A program made the translations under genes and the position numbers. Below the pieces are notes generated by a model. It had not been told where the DNA came from. It saw only the letters and a list, made by a program, of their open reading frames with translations, and did no database searches. Below are positions 22,515 through 26,881 of a DNA stretch of 26,881 nt, in pieces (within the stretch, counting starts at the first letter, position 1; every line of letters starts with the position of its first letter). The DNA lies in the IMG/VR virus record IMGVR_UViG_3300006871_000148, positions 1-26,881 of that record; one strand, written 5' to 3'. The DNA comes from a virus.

Positions 22515-22883
22515 ATGTCTGATTTGCCGGTCCTAGAGAAGCGAATGCAGGAAGCCAGCCGAGCCTTCTATGCTGCGAAATCGGCTCAGCAAGAAAAGGA
22601 AAACTCTCGCCTTATTGGCTCGTGTTTCAAATATCGGAACAACTATTCATGCCCGGAAAAGCCGAGCGACTATTGGTGGATGTACACTCAGGTTTTGAAG
22701 GCGGACGGCGGCAGTCTCGTTTGTTGGGAGTTTCAGCGAGATAAGAACGGGAAAATCGAGATCGATTTTCAGCGATTTTACTATCCGCACTTGCTCGAAG
22801 GACATATCAAAATCACGAGGAAAGAATTTGCTAAAGCGTGGCGTGGCCTCCAAAAGCGAATCGCGGCGCTCAAAGTCGGATGA
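22515..22883 (+). CDS. hypothetical protein
   Basis: A 122-residue protein. The N-terminal helix (LEKRMQEASRAFYAAKSAQQ) leads into a beta-rich part with SCFKYRNNYSCPEKPSDYWW and WMYTQVLKADGG, then a basic C-terminal helix (EFAKAWRGLQKRIAALK). Start ATG follows ACGGAGGCGAAG. It opens the string of small unknown genes after the replication block. Confidence 0.65.
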   Translation: MSDLPVLEKRMQEASRAFYAAKSAQQEKENSRLIGSCFKYRNNYSCPEKPSDYWWMYTQVLKADGGSLVCWEFQRDKNGKIEIDFQRFYYPHLLEGHIKITRKEFAKAWRGLQKRIAALKVG

Positions 22884-22920
22884 GCATCTTAAGCATCGGT
22901 TAAGCACGCAGGAGACGGAA

Positions 22921-23475
22921 ATGATCTGGCTTTTGACAATCCCAGCGATTGTGTATTTTACCTTTAGCGAACTAATTGCAGCGTGCTTTCCTGATTATGC
23001 TTGTCACGGAACAACGCGCGGATTCCTTGGTTGGTGCTTTCTCGTTTTCGTTGGTTGCTTTATCAGTGCCTTGATTTCGGCAGTCCCAATCCTCATTGGC
23101 GGTGCCATCGGCGCAATCCCCGAACGGCGCGGCTACAAAGATAGCGAGTTTCCGCTTGTGGCGCTTCGCGAACGAGATGGCGTAGCGGGTCATTTCTTCC
23201 TTGGCACCGGCTTTATCGGAAGCGAACAATATTATTTTTGGTATAGGAAAAATGATGACGGAGCTATCTCAGGCGGAAAAACATATCGTGAGCCAGGAGT
23301 GACCATCTATGAGGATGACAGCAACCCGAGGATGACCACTTACACGACCAAATACGTCTCAGATTTTGCCCGCCAATATTTGTGGCTTATCGGCATCGAT
23401 ATGCGAGGCGGGACTGATTGGTGTCCCACTTTTCACATTCCAAAAGGGTCGGTGAAAGAAGGCTATTCGCTGTAA
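22921..23475 (+). CDS. two-helix membrane protein with C-terminal soluble domain
   Basis: A 184-residue protein. Two transmembrane helices (LLTIPAIVYFTFSELIAACF and FLVFVGCFISALISAVPILI) are followed by a soluble domain with repeated aromatic strands (FFLGTGFIGSEQYYFWYRK, TIYEDD, YLWLIGIDMRGG) and the end FHIPKGSVKEGYSL. This domain style (strand-rich, ending in IP-x-GSV-x-x-x-Y) is seen in predicted inner-membrane proteins of phages and bacteria. Start ATG at 22921 follows AGGAGACGG; an earlier ATG (22828) lies in the preceding gene. Confidence 0.7.
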   Translation: MIWLLTIPAIVYFTFSELIAACFPDYACHGTTRGFLGWCFLVFVGCFISALISAVPILIGGAIGAIPERRGYKDSEFPLVALRERDGVAGHFFLGTGFIGSEQYYFWYRKNDDGAISGGKTYREPGVTIYEDDSNPRMTTYTTKYVSDFARQYLWLIGIDMRGGTDWCPTFHIPKGSVKEGYSL

Positions 23476-23514
23476 CAACGACGCCTAACGTCAGTACAAC
23501 GCTTCGAGGACGAC

Positions 23515-23721
23515 ATGACCGCCGAAGAAATGAGGGAGCAGGCCGCCAAGGTTGCCGACGATCTGGAACGCCGCTGGCGCGCATCGGCTCGCAGGCAACA
23601 GGCGCTCTATGACGCGGCATGGATCGGCGGCGGGGACAACCGCCGCACGGCAGCAGAGTTGAACGCAGCGGCCGATGGCGTTGCGGCAATCGCGAGAGTT
23701 ATCCGCAGTTTGGAGGCTTAA
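23515..23721 (+). CDS. small helical hypothetical protein
   Basis: A 68-residue protein made of two helices (EEMREQAAKVADDLERRWRA and RRTAAELNAAADGVAAIARV). Start ATG follows GAGGACG. It has the look of a small dimeric helical bundle. No family recognised. Confidence 0.6.
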   Translation: MTAEEMREQAAKVADDLERRWRASARRQQALYDAAWIGGGDNRRTAAELNAAADGVAAIARVIRSLEA

Positions 23722-23733
23722 GGGGCCGATAGC

Positions 23734-24132
23734 ATGCGATGGGATGAGTGGCGAGGATCAATAGACGGGCGCCCAACATTGTGGGTGCGGCACCTGCTTT
23801 GCGGTCGCGGTTTCCATATCGACATTCACAAGATGATCGCCTCTGACGACCCGGAATGTTTCCACACGCATCCGGCCTACGCTATTCGCGTGATCCTGTG
23901 GGGCGGCTACGTCGAGGAACTATACGGCGGCTGCCGGTGGCGCACCTGGTTGCCCGGCATGATCGGCCTTGTGACGCCCGCATGTTGTCATCGCATCGGG
24001 GGCCTTCGAAACGGCCATGTGTCGTACTCACTTTGGATCAGGTTCCGCAAAGTCGCCAAGGTGGAGTTACGCGGCGCCGGTTGGGATCGGCAGGATCAAA
24101 TCTATCGCGCGCCGAATACCGTGCGCGCTTAA
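23734..24132 (+). CDS. cupin-like protein
   Basis: A 132-residue protein. FHTHPAYAIRVILWGGYVEE (first cupin motif), a WLPGMIGLV segment and CCHRIGGL (second motif), then YSLWIRFRK, give the H-x-H...G-x-Y-x-E...H order of a small cupin barrel. Metal ligands would be His74, His76, the Glu of YVEE and the His of HRI. Cupin proteins of this layout recur in phages of proteobacteria without a known substrate. A weak ribosome site precedes the ATG. Confidence 0.7.
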   Translation: MRWDEWRGSIDGRPTLWVRHLLCGRGFHIDIHKMIASDDPECFHTHPAYAIRVILWGGYVEELYGGCRWRTWLPGMIGLVTPACCHRIGGLRNGHVSYSLWIRFRKVAKVELRGAGWDRQDQIYRAPNTVRA

Positions 24133-24151
24133 TGCGTCGTCTGGAGGAACT

Positions 24152-24439
24152 ATGAGACTGGACAGATCAAAATTCGTGCGCTGGCTAAGGGCAAAACCGC
24201 CGGCAACAATCGTCGGTGCAAATCGCGACTGTCATGCCTGCCCTATCGCCTTGTTCTGTGAGGAAGCGAGCGGCGGCTGTGAGGTTGTGATCTTTGATGA
24301 CGGCGACCGCTACATCATCGATCGCGGGTACGACAAGCGGCGTCTGCCAGCGTGGGCAGAGAGCTTTGTCTGCGAGGTCGATGGCGAGAATGACGGGCGC
24401 ATCTCCGCTGGCCGCGCCCTCGAAATTCTCGGCGCTTGA
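24152..24439 (+). CDS. small conserved phage protein (RLDRSKFVRWL motif)
   Basis: A 95-residue protein beginning RLDRSKFVRWLRAKPP, then VGANRDCHACPIALFCEEAS and a C-terminal strand-helix part with GRISAGRALEIL. The F-x-x-WL...VG...CP-x-A block is common in phage cargo regions. Start ATG 24152 follows a strong GGAGGAAC; longer in-frame starts lie inside the cupin gene. Function unknown. Confidence 0.68.
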   Translation: MRLDRSKFVRWLRAKPPATIVGANRDCHACPIALFCEEASGGCEVVIFDDGDRYIIDRGYDKRRLPAWAESFVCEVDGENDGRISAGRALEILGA

Positions 24440-24454
24440 GCGTCAGATAGCATC

Positions 24455-24700
24455 ATGCCGCGGATCGAAACGAGAGATATGCACACCGCTGGACTGCGCT
24501 ACGTGCGCAGCGACGGCGCTGTTGTGAAATATTTCGGCGGCCCGCGCAAAATGGACTGGATTGCGTTTGAGCCAAACCCGTCCGAAGAATATTTGGCGAG
24601 GACGAACGGCCGACTCACTTGGCCACGCCGATGGGCATCTGCCGAAGCGGCAATGCGCGCGGTTGATCGGGAATACCCCGAGCAGCACTCAGATCAGTAG
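24455..24700 (+). CDS. small conserved hypothetical protein
   Basis: An 81-residue protein with LRYVRSDGAVVKYFGGPRKM, DWIAFEPNPSEEYL and WASAEAAMRAVDREYP. Proteins with this YVRSDGAVV, RKMDWIAFEP and AM-x-AVD-x-EYP order are recurrent in phages and mobile elements and have no function I know. It starts 15 bp after the previous stop with no clear ribosome site. Confidence 0.65.
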   Translation: MPRIETRDMHTAGLRYVRSDGAVVKYFGGPRKMDWIAFEPNPSEEYLARTNGRLTWPRRWASAEAAMRAVDREYPEQHSDQ

Positions 24701-24725
24701 ATAGGCAGCATCAAGGAATAACAAA

Positions 24726-25049
24726 ATGGGAAGATCAAAGGGTTCGTATAATATCCTAATCCCTGATGCGCTCTTTGCTGCTGTTCGCGATGGCGACATG
24801 AGCCAAGTGGAAGCTGCACGCCGTGCAGGTTGTTCCCAGGAACTTTTCCACTACCGTTATAAGTCGTTTCGTTCTCAACAAATATCTCAGCGAACGACCA
24901 AAGCCCTCGCGGCATGTGCTGCCTACTTACGTGGGTGCCGCTCCGTGGGCTTTCAATGTGAGGCGATTCGCGATCTACGAGCGCTTTGGTGGGAATGGCA
25001 CGACGAAGGCGGGAACCTTCTTTCTTCACCGCGAAGATATTGGCGGTAG
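24726..25049 (+). CDS. HTH-containing hypothetical protein
   Basis: A 107-residue protein. Residues 23-42 (GDMSQVEAARRAGCSQELFH) read as a helix-turn-helix of the resolvase/homeodomain-like sort. Basic helices with SFRSQQISQRTTKALAAC follow. ATG is preceded by AAGGAATAAC. It may be a late or cargo-region regulator; the exact family is not clear. Confidence 0.6.
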   Translation: MGRSKGSYNILIPDALFAAVRDGDMSQVEAARRAGCSQELFHYRYKSFRSQQISQRTTKALAACAAYLRGCRSVGFQCEAIRDLRALWWEWHDEGGNLLSSPRRYWR

Positions 25050-25063
25050 GCCACGGGAAACAA

Positions 25064-25261
25064 ATGAAGCAACGGGATCGCGAGAACATCAATCCGACGC
25101 CTGCTGCCGTTGTCGCAATGTATTTGTGGTGCGATGACTACGCTGCTCAATCCGGCGGCAGCATGGATTTCTGGAAAAAACTTCCGGACTGGAAACAGAA
25201 ACTTTGTGAGGACGCCGTGAAAGATATTTTGAGGGCTCACGCAAACCAGACATCACATTAG
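25064..25261 (+). CDS. small conserved hypothetical protein (FWKKLPDWKQKLC motif)
   Basis: A 65-residue protein: NPTPAAVVAMYLWCDDYAAQ, GGSMDFWKKLPDWKQKLCED and a helical end. The N-PTPAAV-x-AM-x-LW...GGSMDFW...K-x-x-C order recurs in phages. Start ATG at 25064 is preferred to 24986, because the earlier stretch lies inside the HTH gene and looks random. Function unknown. Confidence 0.65.
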   Translation: MKQRDRENINPTPAAVVAMYLWCDDYAAQSGGSMDFWKKLPDWKQKLCEDAVKDILRAHANQTSH

Positions 25262-25268
25262 GTAACCG

Positions 25269-25472
25269 ATGAACCTGAAAATTGGACGAAAGCTGTTTCA
25301 GATTGTTTGGTGGGGGTGGCAACGCCCGTGCGGTTATTGGCGATGGCCTCCGCTGGAAACTCGTGAGATCATGGAAGTGAGAATGCCTGGGAAGGGCATG
25401 TCTTTCGGATTCCACGGACTGCACTTCGGCCCGATTGAGTTTCGATATCACCCGAACCATACCGGCAGGTAG
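25269..25472 (+). CDS. small hypothetical protein
   Basis: A 67-residue Trp-rich basic protein (VWWGWQRPCGYWRWPP) with a Gly/His-rich end. ATG follows AGGTAACCG. No family recognised. The high aromatic content suggests a compact or membrane-associated fold. Confidence 0.5.
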   Translation: MNLKIGRKLFQIVWWGWQRPCGYWRWPPLETREIMEVRMPGKGMSFGFHGLHFGPIEFRYHPNHTGR

Positions 25473-25482
25473 GAGATCAAAG

Positions 25483-25752
25483 ATGGACCGGCGAGAGTTC
25501 GTTCTAGGAATCGGCTCAACAATTCCGACCACAATGGGGCCGCCCATAACATTGCCCCCCGCCTCTCCGATACCGTGGAGGTGGAGCTCTCAGTCAGTGA
25601 CGGGGTTTGGAAGACATGGGCGAGGCGGAATTTCAATTGCTGACGCAAATGGTCAGCACGTTGGTATTTTCCAGTATGAGGGAGATGGACTCCAAGCGTT
25701 CGCAAATGTCCAGCGCATTCTTGATGCCGTGAACGGTAAGCGCGCTTCATAA
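25483..25752 (+). CDS. small hypothetical protein with twin-arginine-like start
   Basis: An 89-residue protein starting MDRREFVLGIGSTIPTTMG, which resembles the start of a Tat signal (DRR-x-F, then a weakly hydrophobic stretch). The rest has a GRGGISIADANGQHVGIFQY strand pair and a helix. Start ATG follows TAGGAGATC. The hydrophobic part is short for a Tat substrate, so export is uncertain. Confidence 0.55.
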   Translation: MDRREFVLGIGSTIPTTMGPPITLPPASPIPWRWSSQSVTGFGRHGRGGISIADANGQHVGIFQYEGDGLQAFANVQRILDAVNGKRAS

Positions 25753-25768
25753 GCGATTAAGGTGACAC

Positions 25769-26041
25769 ATGAGCATTTATCTGCCCGATATCGAAGATAC
25801 TCACGGGATGCTGTACGCAGCTCATGCCGCATTGCGTGATGCTGGCGACAAGATTCATGCGGTAATCGTCGCCCTGCACAACGCCGGGCGATACGCCGAT
25901 GGACGCAAAGAGGCAGCGGAGGTACTTCCGTCTTTGGAACGCGCTCGCGAATTGATCGACGATGCCATGACGGCTGCTGGCAACGGTCGCTCAAAACTTA
26001 TTCACAAAACTGGCTGCAATGGGTCATGCAGCGGCGTCTAG
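25769..26041 (+). CDS. small hypothetical protein
   Basis: A 90-residue protein, mostly helical (MLYAAHAALRDAGDKIHAVI; LERARELIDDAMTAA), ending in a cysteine-containing CNGSCSGV. ATG follows AAGGTGACAC. No family recognised. It may be a small helical bundle. Confidence 0.58.
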   Translation: MSIYLPDIEDTHGMLYAAHAALRDAGDKIHAVIVALHNAGRYADGRKEAAEVLPSLERARELIDDAMTAAGNGRSKLIHKTGCNGSCSGV

Positions 26042-26062
26042 TGGGCAATTAAGGAGCGAGAC

Positions 26063-26209
26063 ATGAGGCCCTTCTTTGTATTTGTCGCCGTTGTTTGCGC
26101 TCTAGGGTTTCTTAACCCACATTCCCCTTATGTGGAAGGCATATCTTCATGGGTGAAGTTAGCGCAATTTTTAACGGCTGCGTTTTCTGCAGCGGCTGCA
26201 TCCAAATAG
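26063..26209 (+). CDS. 48-residue membrane or secreted microprotein
   Basis: The frame encodes MRPFFVFVAVVCALGFLNPH then SPYVEGISSWVKLAQ and a hydrophobic, Ala-rich end (FLTAAFSAAAA). The first 17 residues look like a signal anchor. AAGGAGCG six bases before the ATG is a strong ribosome site. It is the last gene of the early arm, its stop lying 5 bp from the stop of the converging minus-strand gene. Confidence 0.6.
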   Translation: MRPFFVFVAVVCALGFLNPHSPYVEGISSWVKLAQFLTAAFSAAAASK

Positions 26210-26214
26210 ATGAT

Positions 26215-26595
26215 TCAACCTCCAACGACCTTCATCTCCTCGCGCGCAATCAGCTCCAGCAACTTCGGCAGCATGTCCACCTGCCGCCGACGCAAGCGCG
26301 TGTCGTCCACTTTAGTCTGCGTTGAGAACACCGTCTGAATAAGACTGGCCTTGGTGTTCACAATTTTAGGATCCAGTAAATCCCACGGTGTCTCGATCAG
26401 TGTGCGTGCCTCGCGCAGCGAAATGTCCACGAGCTCGTCAAGCTGGCCGGTCGCGTCGAGAGAGCCGATCGGGCGAAGCTCGTCGGGCTCAGTATAAACC
26501 GGAACGCGGACAGGCAGCTGCACGTCATCGAGGTTGTCGAGCGACACCTTCGTTGTTCTAGGAACAACAACGTCAGCTGCGTCTATTAACTTCAC
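26215..26595 (-). CDS. hypothetical late-arm protein, possibly small terminase subunit-like
   Basis: A 126-residue protein (start GTG 26595). The acidic, strand-forming first half gives way to a helical second half with NTKASLIQTVFSTQTKVDDT and RLRRRQVDMLPKLLELIARE. That half, with its TKVD-x-x-x-LR-x-R...LP-x-LL pattern, resembles the oligomerisation helices of some small terminase subunits, but the similarity is general. GGAGG lies 6 bases before the GTG. The start overlaps the stop of the upstream gene (GTGA). Last gene of its strand before the convergence point. Confidence 0.6.
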   Translation of the reverse strand: MKLIDAADVVVPRTTKVSLDNLDDVQLPVRVPVYTEPDELRPIGSLDATGQLDELVDISLREARTLIETPWDLLDPKIVNTKASLIQTVFSTQTKVDDTRLRRRQVDMLPKLLELIAREEMKVVGG

Positions 26596-26879
26596 TGCGG
26601 GCCTCCGTAGCGGTTCTGCTCGGCCTGGTCATGCCCGAGCTTGCCACCACGCCCTCGTCTACCAAACCAGCGCCGCTCTGCCAACGCGCGCATCATGCCC
26701 TCATGCCCCTCCGGGTCGACCAGCTGCCGCGGGGCGGTACGCATCCCAATGGCCTTCTCGACCGCTGAGATGTTGGAACCTTCCTCGCGGCCTTTACCCG
26801 TGTTCTGCACCGTGATCGGCGTCATCTCTTTCAGGACCAGATCAAAATACTCTTGCAGGTAGTCCGGCGCCTTCTTCAT
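26592..26879 (-). CDS. hypothetical late-arm protein, N-terminus possibly beyond right edge
   Basis: 95 residues visible from a Met at 26879: KAPDYLQEYFDLVLKEMTPI, then ISAVEKAIGMRTAPRQL and a Gly/Arg-rich basic tail. The VEKAIGMR-x-AP-x-x-L-x-DPEG pattern reminds me of the C-terminal ends of very large phage polyvalent proteins; if so the Met is internal and the gene continues past base 26881. The frame is open to the window edge. The tail is probably disordered. No specific function. Confidence 0.55.
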   Translation of the reverse strand: MKKAPDYLQEYFDLVLKEMTPITVQNTGKGREEGSNISAVEKAIGMRTAPRQLVDPEGHEGMMRALAERRWFGRRGRGGKLGHDQAEQNRYGGPQ

Positions 26880-26881
26880 GA

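Noticed and set aside
1-26881. CRISPR array, insertion sequence, integrase or attachment site
   Set aside because: No regularly spaced repeats, no transposase or recombinase motifs, and no tRNA-borne repeat were seen.

Overview
The window is a piece of a tailed double-stranded DNA phage genome (or of a prophage). No integrase, attachment site or bacterial housekeeping gene is visible. The evidence is a large terminase, a portal protein, a family A DNA polymerase, a primase-helicase, an SNF2-type helicase, several small nucleases and dozens of tightly packed, mostly overlapping small genes. The high GC content, the Shine-Dalgarno usage and a phage-borne O-antigen-ligase/polymerase-like membrane protein point to a Gram-negative host. 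An alphaproteobacterium is a guess from the style of the genes, not something proven here.

Layout. Positions 6280 down to 1 (minus strand) are a leftward packaging and morphogenesis operon. In transcription order it encodes a 50-residue phage protein, a secreted small protein, a KTSC-domain protein, the large terminase, a small conserved protein, the portal, an SH3-like 56-residue protein and, translationally coupled at the end, a polytopic O-antigen ligase/Wzy-like protein that runs off the left edge. Positions 6281-7085 are an AT-rich divergent control region. It holds a sigma70-like rightward promoter, two 21-bp dyads, a leftward-facing hairpin terminator and a pair of 9-bp direct repeats. 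Positions 7086-26209 (plus strand) are a long early arm. It starts with two small helix-turn-helix proteins and conserved small phage proteins (7086-8446), then a terminator at 8458-8484. Next come small proteins and a secreted thermonuclease (8544-10753), and then the replication and recombination block (10820-22484). The arm ends with about twelve small unknown genes (22515-26209). At the right edge two minus-strand genes converge on the early arm with 5 bp between stop codons. They are probably the 3' end of the same late arm if the genome is circular or circularly permuted.

How the genes fit together. The polymerase, primase-helicase, SNF2 helicase, VRR-NUC nuclease, Cas4/RecB-like nuclease and a zinc-containing conserved protein form a self-sufficient replication and recombination set. 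The two HTH proteins and the dyads upstream probably control the divergent switch. Terminase and portal give packaging and the head vertex. The secreted nuclease, the many single-pass membrane microproteins and the Wzy-like protein suggest that the phage remodels the host envelope and the periplasm.

Most notable: a Wzy/O-antigen-ligase-like gene locked into the late morphogenesis operon; a terminase with what looks like a second, catalytically dead nuclease-like domain; sharp intragenic blocks of high and low third-position GC in the replication genes; and a candidate out-of-frame gene inside the primase. Family assignments come from reading motifs by eye. No database search was run.
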